A model generated the notes under the pieces. That model saw only the letters and a list, made by a program, of their open reading frames with translations, did no database searches and was not told the DNA's origin. From positions 11,969,845 to 12,033,844 of the forward strand of contig OZ020524.1 in NCBI GenBank assembly GCA_963971425.1: a DNA stretch of 64,000 nt. Reading direction: 5' to 3'. Below, piece after piece: positions 34,021 to 45,244 of this stretch (its first letter is position 1; the number at the start of each line of letters is the position of its first letter). The translations under genes and the position numbers were made by a program. Source of the stretch: Bryoerythrophyllum caledonicum. Its lineage: Eukaryota; Streptophyta; Bryopsida; Pottiales; Pottiaceae.

Positions 34021-34224
34021 GACATTTTAGCTCAAATCGAGCTAAGCTGTCATTCCATATTATTAACAATAGTTTGGCTCGACTCGAGCTAAACTGTCAT
34101 ACCTTATTTCCAACAACAGTTTAGCTCGAGTCGAGCTAAACTGTCATACCTTATTTTCTATGTCAGTTTACCTCGACTCGAGATAAATTGTCATACCGTC
34201 TAATAGTCAACATTTCAAGTCGGG
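34021..34224. repeat. Array of five TTTAGCTC palindromes, left of the DUF7869-like gene
   Basis: Centres lie at about 34036, 34083, 34130, 34177 and 34224, a regular 47-bp pitch. The copy at 34116-34144 is a perfect 29-bp palindrome (arms ACAGTTTAGCTCGA). Spacers share GTCATACCTTATTT. Outer stems are GACA/TGTC, ACAG/CTGT and ACATTT/AAATGT in different copies. Weaker relatives follow at about 34330 and 34400. Confidence 0.9.
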
Positions 34225-37200
34225 TCGGGCTAAAATGTCATTGTAAGGGTGAGATTATTTCATTTTCGCATTAAAAGTGATGACATGAAATTGTATTCTT
34301 GTCATATAATACCATATGTTTTTACTTTGAGTCGAGCTAAATTTGTTTGTTCTACAATGTCAATTCAGTTGAATGCAAGTTATTTTTCAAGTGCCAAACC
34401 TTACCTCGATTCAAGCTTAATTACCCTCTTCATATGCTTCTTCATTGATGTCCATTCCTACAAGGCATTCACCCATACTTATTGGAAGGATTATCTAATA
34501 TTTATCTCATTGGAATGCAGGATGTCGTCTTCGGAGGACGATGATGTTCATGTTGACGCTCCCGTGAACCCAGACCTTCCTAAGTTTGATGTTATTCCTC
34601 GCCGTCTTTGGGTTGAGATGACTGTTTTGCTTCACAATGGTTCGAGTGTTCGCATTGCGGAGGGGTTGGTTCCCAATGTCCGGTCCAGTGCAATTCTAGG
34701 TTCCTCTGGTCCACTTGGGGATTCTAATGTTGTAGTATAGGTGTCCAGTTCTTTTGTTTAGGAGGAAGCTCTTGATTAATGGAGGTACTCGTTTAAGTCC
34801 TGGCCAATTCATCAAGTCTTTTTAAACGGTGTGAGTCTCTTCCATCATTGCCTTAAGGACGTTTACAATGTCTGGTTGGTTGAGCGTAACAAACCTCAAG
34901 GTGGGAGCTCCTGTTCGTACGACAATTCCTCAAGGAATACACGTCCAACAGTGTCCAGGAATGTTGAATTCCTCATGACCCCTCATTCCATTAATGCAGT
35001 TGCGAGCAGTAGTTGTTGCATTCAAAACTATATTCAACACTACCCTAGAGTTAAAATAAAAGTCCTCCGGACGCGCTTGTACAGTGAGACCATTGTGTTG
35101 TTCAGAAATCATATCAAACTCGACATTCATAGACAGTTTCATAGAAACGCTGGGGGTAGGAAGGTTGTAACCCTAGAGGGTGTGGACGTTTGTGCCCATG
35201 CCAGGATGAAAATCATGGGTGTAAGTTCAAATACTTTCTATCGGAATGCGAAGGACGCTGCTGCTAGTCATGCGGCTCAACACCATGGGAATACCGGTTT
35301 GCGTAAGCCTAGAGGTCATACGGTTGTGGCTACTGCCGCTCTTGGAGCCATCCTCGATAGACATGCGGACCGCATGCCTCACAAGTCTTGTGTTCTCCCA
35401 TCTGGCGAGAAGGCTCTGGCAAAGGTCCTTCCTGCAAGTTTTAAGTGGAAGGATCAGATACCGCTTCTTGATGATCATCTCGCTTATTGTGGATTGCCAC
35501 CAATCTCAACCTCAAGCTTGAGTAAGATTTGGCGAGTGAGCTTCCCTGAGTACTATGCCAAGAAAGGTGGAGACAACTTTGCCGGTTGTTCTACGTGTGA
35601 CAAATACCAGGATCAGAAGAAGCTTACTCAACATGGAACACAAGCATCACTGCTATGGCAAAAGAAGATGCAGGTTCACATCGATTCTGCTTTCTCACAT
35701 CGGGACTTGTACTACCTAAACCGATTTCGATCAAAGTCGTCGCCCCAGGAGGTTCTAACGATCATGCATGATAAGATGGATCACTCAAAGACCACCTCCC
35801 CGGTTTTTTCACGTAAAACAAAGCACTTAGATGGGCTTTTCAAGTAGCCTCTAGCAGTCACATGCATGCTTGCCCATGGTCATGTGGACCAGCGTTACGC
35901 CCATTACGGCCTTGATTTATACTCCCATGATGCCAATTACACGACCGGGTCGTTCGCAAAACTATTGCGTGACCTGGAGGCGCCTCCAAAGTCATCGTCC
36001 CGGCAACTCTTTCCAAAATCTAATTCTCATCCATTGTATGTGGCGGTATTACGGAGTGCAGAGATGTGTTTGAATCCATTAGGGCAGATTCTAGATATCC
36101 TAGTTCCAGGGAGGCCTTTGCCTTCAATATTGAACGTGCAAATGGACAATGTTGTTGGTGATAACAAAAATAAATTTCACTACGGGAAATCGAGGCATCA
36201 ATGACTAGCGATTTTAGTCATTGTTAAGTCATAGATGACCTGTATTACTAGGGAATGACTATAAATTTTTTTGTTCGGGCACAGTAATAGTTTTGAGTAA
36301 TAGATTTCTGTAGTCATTCTTTTTGCCACGTGGACTTCTCATCCATCTGCCTATGTGGCCCATCATCCTCGAACATTGATGAGTTGGCTACTGACGTGGA
36401 TTTGAGTGTGACATGGAATTTATGGTGGATGATGATGTGGATTTTTGTGTGACGTGGAATTAAACGTGGCAGTTGATGTGGACAATGATGTGGACAATGA
36501 TAGTTTTTTTGTGAACTGCCTAGTTATTGTTTAGTCATTGTGTAGTGTTAGTTTAGTAATTCCTTAATTAATCTTGTAGTGTAAATTTACCCATAATAGA
36601 TATGCATGTACTAATTTTAGTTTCGGTCTAGTTATTGTTTGGTAACCATATGGTTTGAATGCAGTCATTCTACAGTTATTTGATAGACTTTTTGTAGACT
36701 GTCTACTTATTGTTTAGTCATTATGGAGTTAATTTTCAGTCATTATGCAGTTTATTTTGAGTAATTATGTAGTGTTAGTTTAGTAATTTCTTAGTTATTG
36801 TGGTAGTAATAAATTGCCTACAATAAGATTGCAAGCACTAATTCTACTTCTACTCTAGTCACAATTCGGTTGCTGTGAGGTTTGTGTGTAGTTATTATGT
36901 AGCTATTTATGTATACTATCTTGTCATTGATTAGCCATTACGCAATGTTATTTAGTAACTTCTCAGTTATTGTGGTGGTTATTAAGTTGTTATGCTTGGT
37001 CATTATTTCAGAGATGTATTAGTTATTTCATAAAGAGTATATGGTTACTACAATTATGCGAATAACCCATGTACAATTACATAACACTTTTATAATACCA
37101 TAAATAATATCAAAGATGTCTCGGTCATGAAATACTTTGAAATAAACAAAATGGTGACTAGGGCAATGACTACAAAAGCCCCTCAAATACATCGCCTAGT

Positions 37201-38099
37201 AAAAACCATCTACTAGCATCTAGTGTGATGCATGCTCAATAAAAACCAAACATAAAACAAAGTTGTCATTTGTCCCCTACGATACTACTCACTCTTCCCC
37301 AAGCCCCTTTCTGTCGCTTATTTTTGGGGTTTAGCAAATCCACCAATACCCCCTTTTGGAACTACAAGCCCACATCCATACAAATTTATTAAACAACAAG
37401 ATTTTTGTACAATGACTAAACAAGTGATCAACAGTTACTAAACAATGACTTTAGTACAACTACAGAATTACTAGAGAAAGCATAAATAGTACATGAAATG
37501 ACTACAAATCATTGACTACACAATTACTAATCACAATTAAATGATTACATGAAAAAAACGAGTGATGTTACATCTAAATGAGTGCAATATCACCATATTA
37601 TGACTTTAAATTACATACTAACAAGTATAGAATTTATACATACCAACTTCAAAAAGTCACTATTGTTTAGTGTTTACTGTGAGCAATCCGCCCCGCAAGA
37701 TGAATGTCATAGAGATGGGCCGGTGGAAAGTGTATGTGACCTAAGTGCCTCCAAGCAATGGACTTCTAACCAAGAATTTGACTTCCACATTCACATGTAC
37801 GTCATGTACATAACCTATGCACTTCACATCCATGACAACATACACATGCACGTGCATGTATCATTCACTTACATTCACCACACAAGCTAAGATTATACAT
37901 GTAGATAATAGCAAGGACATTGAAAACAATACTTGCAAGTGGAAAATCAACACCAAAAAGGGGGCAGCACACCCCCTAGCACTAAAACATACGCCATTTC
38001 CTACCGAAGACTCCAAATTCAACAAAATAAACTTTTAATGAAAGCTGGCTAAAATGCACTTCAGCTTGTGAAAAAATCACTGAAAAAACCTCACCAATC

Positions 38100-38420
38100 A
38101 AATGTCACGAGCCTCCAAAGTATGGGCTTCCCAAATCTTGCGGCAGCCAATCCTCTTGCAATTGGTTGGACATAACTTTGTTGTTATTGCTCCAAATTCT
38201 TTGATTTTAGACTTATTGAAAAGCTAACTTAACAAGCTTTAAACTCTGCAAATCTTAGGTCTTGAATCGTCCTCACCTCAAAGATATTGTCCTCCAAAGT
38301 CAGTGCTCAAGGTCTGTGTTGACGGCGGACCCTTTCTTGCTTTGGCGGCCATATCTCACTTGAAAATGCTCCAAATTCTTTGAGCCTAGGCTTTTTGGAA
38401 AGTCAGCTTGATAAGCTTGA
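38100..38420 (+). repeat. Degenerate TAACTT..AAAGCTAA repeat cluster 3
   Basis: Two imperfect units share GGCGGCCATATCTCACTTG/TTGGACATAACTTTG, then TGCTCCAAATTCTTTGA, then TTGGAAAGTCAGCTTGATAAGC. They are related to clusters 1 and 2 and sit inside the CACTA element, so they were captured or inserted there. Confidence 0.5.
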
Positions 38421-38929
38421 TCTTCTTGGAATCTCACTACCACCTCTTACTTACTCCAACCGTAGTTGTAGATCTAGCCACGGCCTTCTCATATCTCACT
38501 CTAATCCTAATTTACTATACTCTTTCACATACTCCACACACACACACCTTGGAAGAGAGAGAGAGAGTGAGAGAGGGAGGAGGACAGCCCTTGCAAGCCA
38601 CTCCCTCAAACCCTAGCCACCACCTTTTGTCACCCTAAGTCTAACATTCATCCGGTTGGGCATTTCCCATCCCGGTCTTCTTCTTTCTACCTAGTTGCAC
38701 ACTCCTATTCATTTTTTATGTACTTTTCTACCTATTTCATGTTTCACTTGTATTTCTCCATAGTCTAACTCTTACTTAATCCTTTAATTCTCCCTATTTC
38801 TATTTTTCTGCTTGAAATCTTTTAATAATCATAATATAGTACGGATATTTTCCTCTTGCCATTCTTTGGCATACATTTTTCATTGATTGCTTCTTCAAAG
38901 TTTACTAATTCAATTTTGTGGGCAAACAT

Positions 38930-40440
38930 TCAAATATTTAATTGAAATTTGACACTAACATATTCGACACATCATCAATGTCAAACATAAATAGACATCC
39001 ATCTACGTCAACAACTAGAAAAAATATACAAGAGTAATTTTTTAGTTATAAATATATTTCTAGACCTAGTTCTTTTTTAGTGACACAATAATTCTTTTAT
39101 ATGTATCACTAATGAATGACTTTAGAATCCAAGTCAACAGTATCTGAAAAAACCTTGCATCCATCCACATCAGCAAAATGTCTAAAGTGTCAACATTTTA
39201 ATTGGAATTTATAAAATATATTAATGTGTTGAATAATTATCTAGTGAGGCAGTAATATGTCTCAAATGTATCACTGAAGGATTACTAGCATACAATCCAA
39301 ATCACCCTTAAATACTACATCAGAAATGTCAAATGGAAATGGGCATTCATCCACGTGAGCAGTTTATAAAAAATTATCCACTAGTAATTTTTCAGTTATA
39401 AAATATATTACTGTGCAGAGTTATTTCCCAATGATGCAGTGATTTGTGCGAAATGTATTATCAAGGAATTACTAGAATACAATCCAAGCCACCACCTACT
39501 TGCCACATCACTAGTGTCAAATGGAAGTAGACATTCATACACGTCTACAATTTTTTTTAAATACCCATGAGTTATTTTTGAGTAATACAATCTATAATTG
39601 TGCCGAGTTATATTCCAACGACATAGTAATTTGTGTCAAATGTATTACTAAAGAATTACTAGAATACAATCCAAGTCATTGCCTATTTGCCACATCAGCA
39701 ATGTTGGACAGAAGTAGACATTCATCTACGTCAACAATTTTCTAAAAATACCCATAAGTTATTTTTGAGTTCTAACATATATTACTTTAGCTAGTTATTT
39801 TCTAGTAAGACAATAATTCTTTTCAAACGTATCACTAATGAATGACATAGACATAATCCAAGTCAGTAGTATTTGACAAAACCCTACATCCATCCACGTC
39901 AGCAAATTATCCAAAGTGCCAACGATCTGATTGCAAGTTATAAAAAATTATCCACTAGTCATTTTTCAGTCATAGAATATATTACTCTGCCGAGTTATTT
40001 CCCAGTGATGCAGTAATTTGTCTGAAGGGTATCACTAAAGATTTACTAAAACACAATCCAAGTCACCGCCTACTTGCCACATCAGCAATGTCAAACAAGT
40101 AGACATCCATCTACGTCAACAACTTTCTAAAAAGTATCCCCGAGTAATTTTTTAGTTATAAAATATATTACTGCACCAAGTAATATTTTAGTGACGTAGT
40201 GATTTGTGCCAAATGTATTACTAAGGAATTACTGGAATACAATCCAAGTCATCACCTATTTGCCACATCAGCAATGTCCAAGAGAAGTAGACATCCATCT
40301 ACTTCAACAATTTTCTAAAAATACCCATAAGTCATTTTTGAGTTCTAACATATATTACTGTAGCTAGTTATTTTCTAGTGAGAGAGTAATTCTTTTCAAA
40401 CGTATCACTAATGAATCACTAAGGCACAACCCTAATTAGT
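38930..40440 (+). repeat. About 190-bp tandem array with a higher-order period
   Basis: Eight or so diverged units recur at about 190 bp. Each contains CATCCATCTACGTCAACAA, then AGTTATTTTTGAGTTCT, then TATATTACTG, then GTATCACTAATGAATGACT, then CAATCCAAGTCA, then TTGCCACATCAGCAATG. Subtypes alternate so that the closest copies are about 740 bp apart (for example about 38994 with 39722, and 39148 with 39893), which indicates duplication of a four-unit block. Confidence 0.75.
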
Positions 40441-42183
40441 CACCTTCTTGCCACGTCAACACTACCGGATGAAGCATGGATGAAAACACTGGGATGACGA
40501 TATGAACGATGTTGTCCGTCACATGGTTTTCATCACCTCTCTACCCACGAAAACTTAAATTACTGTAAAATGACTAGGGCATCTAACTAGCTAGATCCGG
40601 GCAGCGTCTGCAGATCCTCAGTAATTCTGTAGTAATTGTTTTCTGGCAAGTCATTTGTGCTGTAGTCATTTATAGGCCGATTTCCCGTAGTATTTGTTTT
40701 CTGTTTTTGGTCTCTCCTTGTTGCAAAACGCATCTTCCGCGAGGTATATGTTAATTTTATGCTAGTTGGTGATACACATGATGATATAGATGCATTATTT
40801 AGACGTAGGAGTATGACACTAAGGAAGGAGAGTTTTCCAACCATTCCTTTGCTCATGAGGTCGTTCATGAAAAATGAGACTGTTCGCACAATTCCGCATC
40901 TCATCCAAGACGTTCCTGACTTTGAAAAGTTCATTGGGGATATGATTGCGGACGGTGATGAAGCTTTGCACGGTCATACAAAGGCTCATCAGTTCAAGTT
41001 TTATGTGGACTCAAGTGGTTGTCCGATAATGAAGTATAAAATCCTTCGTCATGATGAGGATTGGCTTCCTAAGAGAGGAGAAGGTAGTGGCATCAAATTG
41101 TAGAAGGAGGATTCTGAAGGAAGGGCTTTATGGCCTCGTAGAGAACCTGATGCATTGAAGCCTTCTACGATGCGACATCTCCCTGAGATTGTGAAGGGGC
41201 TTTCAGGATTCATCGATCACTGGGAGCAATCCTCGCGGGAGTCTGTTGAAGCCAGATCACGTTTTGAGCCGCTATCGTACTATTGGCTCGACGTTAGAGA
41301 TGCTCTGATTCTTCCAATGGATACGCCGATATCATTGGAAAACGGCTTCTGGCCAACAACCCGAATTGCCCATGCTATTGAAGATGAGTTCTCAGCGGAG
41401 GGTGAGGTTCGCGAGGAGTACCGTGAAGATGAGCATTTTGTTGTCCAGAGACGCGATCGTCCACCTCCTTCTTTTAGAGTTGGTCGTGATATTTTTGCTG
41501 GCTATTTTGTTGCATTGCGGCCTTGTGATGGAGACGAACGCCCATTTTGGATTGCTCAAGCAATTTCAGATCTTAACTCTAACCCAGATACGCGAAACAC
41601 CGTCCGTATCCAATTCTTCCGCCCTATATCGCGCGATCGGGATGTTCTGAAGCTCTATAATGATTGGAATATAGATTGCAACCTTCGCTGGACAGTTGAA
41701 TAGGGGATAGCCATATTGTGGGAGAGTACCGATTCAATCTTGACAGCATGGAAACCTAGGTCTTCAAAGAGGGATGGAGGTCATGTGCAAGATTCAACTA
41801 CAAAAATTCCAAAGGGGCAAACTGTAGCGATTATCAAGGCCTCCTTGGAAGCACTTGCCAGGTCCGAATCGTAATAGACTTAGATAAATGGACTTTCTTT
41901 TTCCTAGATTTTGGATTCTGATGCGTAATACTTCATGTAGTATGGTTAGATCCACTAGTGCTGAGATTATAGATATTTGTATTCGATTAGACTCTGTATG
42001 ACTATATGTGATGCCAATGATTGCTATGAAATATTCTCTCCAGCGGTTTTGCGTATCAGTGATAATTTGCAGTATGTTTTATTTTCTTTTTTAAATAACA
42101 ATGTGGTAAATTGCTTCTAATCTTGAAACCAATAATACCAGTAATTGCCTTCATGGTAAATGATAGAAAGTAAATGCTGGTTC

Positions 42184-42490
42184 GCACTTTAGCTCTAGTG
42201 GAGCTAAAGTGTAAGCAAATCTTCTTTTTTAGTTCACCGCACTTAGTAATGGTGCGCACTTTAGGTCAAGTGGAGCTAAAGTGCGTGTAATTTCTTTTTT
42301 GAGTTAATTGCACCTCTAAGTGATGGGGACACTTTAGTTCAAAGAGAGCTAATGTGTGTGCAATTTTTTTTCCACTTCTGAACACCATCATTTGAAACTC
42401 GTTACTTTTTTTTTAGCCAATGTGTATTCCACAAGGTGAATTGAAATTCTTTTGAATTAAAAAAAGGCTCATGAGAATATGTTTAGCTAA
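42184..42490. repeat. TTTAGCTC palindrome array right of the DUF7869-like gene
   Basis: Palindromes lie at 42185-42211 (arms CACTTTAGCTC and GAGCTAAAGTG, 11 of 11, round TAGTG) and at about 42255-42285 (GCGCACTTTAGGTC with GAGCTAAAGTGCG). A degenerate copy lies at about 42328, with 65-70 bp pitch. The whole segment repeats 31795-32100. A further weak relative (TTTAGCTCGCTTTTAGCTAAA) lies near 42520. Confidence 0.85.
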
Positions 42491-42549
42491 TTCTCTTATA
42501 AGTGGCTACATGTCCGTCATTTAGCTCGCTTTTAGCTAAATTGAAGCAT

Positions 42550-42960
42550 GGTGTTAATCCGGGTTGGTAGGTTCGAGAGAAATTTGTAACTTCTAAGGCT
42601 TCAGTGTGAATATTTAGCTATTCATATTCGATGAACACATGTGGTATAAAAGAAGTGTTGACTAATGTGTTCTTCTTTTCAATATTATAGTTAGGTTTGT
42701 AATGTAAACCTAAAACCGTAGTACTTATATTTCTAGGGATTTTTGTAGTGAATATTACCTCCCAATTTAATGGAAACTCATATCCGTCCATAGTGTAAAG
42801 TTTAGATGTGCACTTTAGCTCTTATGTTCTACATGTGTTAATTTGAGAGTCGCTAAATCTCCCAATATAAGGAATATGGTGTTTTAGGTTTTAAAAAATT
42901 TACTTACACCAAGAAAAATCAACCAAAAAATTCGGCTGAGTCTTTTATCTTATGGTCGAG
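42550..42960. other. No gene seen
   Basis: AT-rich sequence without coding or structural features that I can support. Confidence 0.4.
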
Positions 42961-42964
42961 TTCT

Positions 42965-43235
42965 TGTCAGATTTTGATTATTTTATCGAGTAAATCAACG
43001 GACTCTAGAAGGAAGTTTGGATCAACTGAAAACGGCGACCGAAGTTTTGCTTGAGAGCCCGTTGCCTTGGCACCAAAACTCTCCAAAAGTACTACAATGT
43101 AGGCACATTGGAAGACAACAACCTTTGGACTTTGGCCTTTGGTGTGAAGGCCGAGAGGCCGGACTTTGGCCATTCAAGCAATCTCATTGGTGGAAACTGA
43201 CGGACTCTCGACCTTGGATTTGGTGTGAAGCAGCC
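42965..43235 (-). repeat. Dispersed repeat, inverted partner of 10150-10385
   Basis: The minus strand matches 10150-10385 over most of its length, including the words CCTTCACACCAAAGGCC and AGTACTTTTGGAGAGTTTTG. It is slightly longer and more GC-rich than the partner. Confidence 0.6.
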
Positions 43236-43424
43236 CTTAGGCCATGTGTAGGATGTCTCTTTCCGGGCATTCAACCCAAATACATCACCATGCTCCAGCT
43301 GTAGCACTTCAAAGTTTACGTACGACCCAAATTAGGCTACCAAATCACTTCGAGGTTTACCACTAAATGACCAAGTACCTATTTGGGGACACGTGTTTTT
43401 TACTTTGAATGAAATTATCTATCA

Positions 43425-43565
43425 ATTGATACGGTCAAAATTCACAAATATTTTACCATATCATTCCATATAAGTTGAAAAGAAGATCCTTCAATTACAT
43501 TCTCAAAAAGTTCATCTGTATAGCTTTTTTCAATGGATATTCCTTGGTCCTTTACAAGTTAAGAG
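43425..43565 (+). repeat. Dispersed repeat, copy 2 of the 1690-1850 family
   Basis: It is related to 1690-1850 in the same orientation (ATACGGTCAAAATTCACAAA, AGAAGATCCT, TTACATTCTCAA). Confidence 0.45.
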
Positions 43566-43654
43566 GATTGGAAACTTATAGATAAACTAGGGCAAGAGCC
43601 AAAGTCCACAGTTGCAACTGCTAGGGTTCCAAACAATGAACATAAGTACGGTAA

Positions 43655-43890
43655 GCCCCCCTAACCTACAAGTTATGCAATGTGCATATATGGAGAGAAC
43701 AAATAATAATACATTTATCTTTCCGTGATAGCCAAAATATATACAATGACAACCTAAGTGATTTCATATTTTTCCAATGAAAATTGAAATAGTTATGAAT
43801 TTTCAAAGTATGATGTCATTTTTAGTGGGTGGCCACCAATAGGTACCCCTTGTAAGCACCAACCAAAAGTAAAGGATTATGACTAATAGC
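43655..43890 (+). repeat. GTGCATATATGGAGAG repeat, copy 1 of 3
   Basis: It shares an ordered set of words with 44172-44400 and with the minus strand of 54258-54530: GGTAA.CCCCCC near one end, GCATATATGGAGAG.. AATAATAA, then CCTAAGTGATTTCATATTTTTC, AGTTATGAATTTTCAAAG and GGTGGCCACCAATAGG. It has no coding capacity. It is probably a non-autonomous element. Confidence 0.65.
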
Positions 43891-44171
43891 AAATCTCCAT
43901 TTGGAGTTGAATTGGTGGCAATAGGACATTGGAAGTGGGTTGGATAATTCCCAATTTTACAGCCGTTGATTATAGGAATTTGTTGGTTATGGGGGCTTTT
44001 CTTAAGTGCACAGTTTATGGAAATTTATATGTTTGAGGCCTGAGAAGAGAAAGTGCGATGATTTGTTCATAGATTTTGGTGTTGAATGTACTCGAGATTA
44101 TTATCATGGAAAGGTGGAAGTGAAGCAGCTGATCCATGAGCAGGAGAAGGGAGTTAGGAGAAGGGAGTTAT

Positions 44172-44400
44172 AAGGTAAACCCCTCATAACCGTCAAGTTA
44201 AGCAGTTTGCATATGTGGAGAGCTCAAATAATAATTAAATTATTTTTCAGCCAATAGAATTACAGTTTCAACCCAAGTGATTCCAATTTTTTTTGATGTA
44301 AATTAGTTAAGCCAATATAAATTAGTTATGAACTTCCAAAGTCACATGTGAAGAAAGTTGGGTCAACGTTAGTAGGTGGGGGCCATGACCTTCCTACAAA
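44172..44400 (+). repeat. GTGCATATATGGAGAG repeat, copy 2 of 3
   Basis: A more diverged tandem neighbour of the copy at 43655-43890 in the same orientation (GCATATGTGGAGAGCTCAAA, CCCAAGTGATTCC, AGTTATGAACTTCCAAAG). Confidence 0.6.
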
Positions 44401-45240
44401 TGGCCTAAACCCACCAACAAAAAAGTGGAAACCGGGTATTACTCACCCTAAATCTAAATTTGGAAAATCCTAGTTCCCTCTATCTTACATGCACTTTGAT
44501 GCATTCACTAATTTTGACAGCAACCCATGCCCATTCATGCCATGATGCATAACCGCCAATAATACTTGGCAATTTCACCATTCTATTCAATTACCCCTAA
44601 AACCACCAGCTTTGAAACCACTGTGGCACATGATGTCACACCCTAAACCTAAACCATAAATCTAAACCTAAGTTGTGGAAATAGTGTGGGACTTGCAGAT
44701 TTAGGACATGATCATATAAGGCTCGAAGAACAATCGAACATGCTCACGAGCACAGCAACAAGCTACAAGATTGTGTTAAACATGAATCAGATGATGTAGA
44801 ATGTAGAACATTACAGAAGAACTCTAATCTCAGGAGGAGGCTAGTGTAAATAATATATATGTGCATGTCGAACATTGTAGAAATTATATGCTTTAGAGGC
44901 ATTTCATAGCATTAAGATTTAAAATTTAGGGTTTAGGGTTTGCAATTTCTGTAAACTTTTTTGAAACAATTTTTTTTCCATAATTTTGAGCCATGGGATT
45001 CTTCTTTGATTTCAAAAAATGGTAAACGTGTCCATAAAGGAGTGAAGTAGATAGGCCAAAGGCAATCTTTAATAAGTGAACAATCATGTGAAGGAAGATT
45101 GTTAAATACAATAGATCAGGAATCACGACCAACATCAAATAAACGAAAAACATAGACAAAAATAACTATGCTCATCATACCCGGTCACACCCAATCATCC
45201 ACCCTCAATGGTAACTAGTGATAACTAAGCCGCAAATCTA
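44400..45240. other. No gene seen
   Basis: AT-rich intergenic DNA with a short TTTAGGG doublet at about 44928-44941. No gene is supported. Confidence 0.4.
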
Positions 45241-45244
45241 TAGT

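Larger units (their letters stand above)
36178..40692 (+). mobile_element. Non-autonomous CACTA element, 4.5 kb
   Basis: The left terminus is CACTACGGGAAATCG and the right terminus is CGATTTCCCGTAGTA, so the inverted repeats match over about 13 bases and imperfectly to about 26. The last base of the right end differs from the canonical TAGTG. The target duplication is TTT at 36175-36177 and 40693-40695. Subterminal regions are rich in TAGTCATT/AATGACTA and TAGTAATT words, as is usual in CACTA elements. No transposase is encoded. A roughly 190-bp tandem array fills the right part. It interrupts the DUF7869-type coding sequence precisely between two codons, and the flanking frames agree. Confidence 0.85.
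34522..41874 (+). pseudogene. DUF7869-type protein gene, decayed and split by a CACTA element
   Basis: Coding sequence runs from ATG 34522 (MSSSEDDDVHV) through 34831-36177 and, after a 4.5-kb insertion, from 40696 to TAA at 41872-41874. The part before the insertion includes MLAHGHVDQRYAHYGLDLY and LNVQMDNVVGDNKNKF. The part after opens with VFCF, then FREVYVNFMLVG, then THDDIDALFRRRSM, PHLIQDVPDFEKFI and FFRPISRDRDVLKLY. From memory these are hallmarks of the plant DUF7869 family, whose function is unknown and which is often repeat-associated. A few in-frame stops occur at likely Gln or Trp codons (for example FK*PLAV and IKL*KED), and the first 100 codons change frame near 34740. The gene is bracketed by palindrome arrays at 34021-34224 and 42184-42340, so it may be the coding core of a DNA transposon. 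A hydrolase/transposase role is not established. Confidence 0.6.

Noticed and set aside
37582-37890. 102-codon frame inside the 4.5-kb CACTA element as a transposase remnant
   Set aside because: His/Tyr/Met-rich composition from CATGTA-type simple sequence, with no similarity to CACTA transposases.
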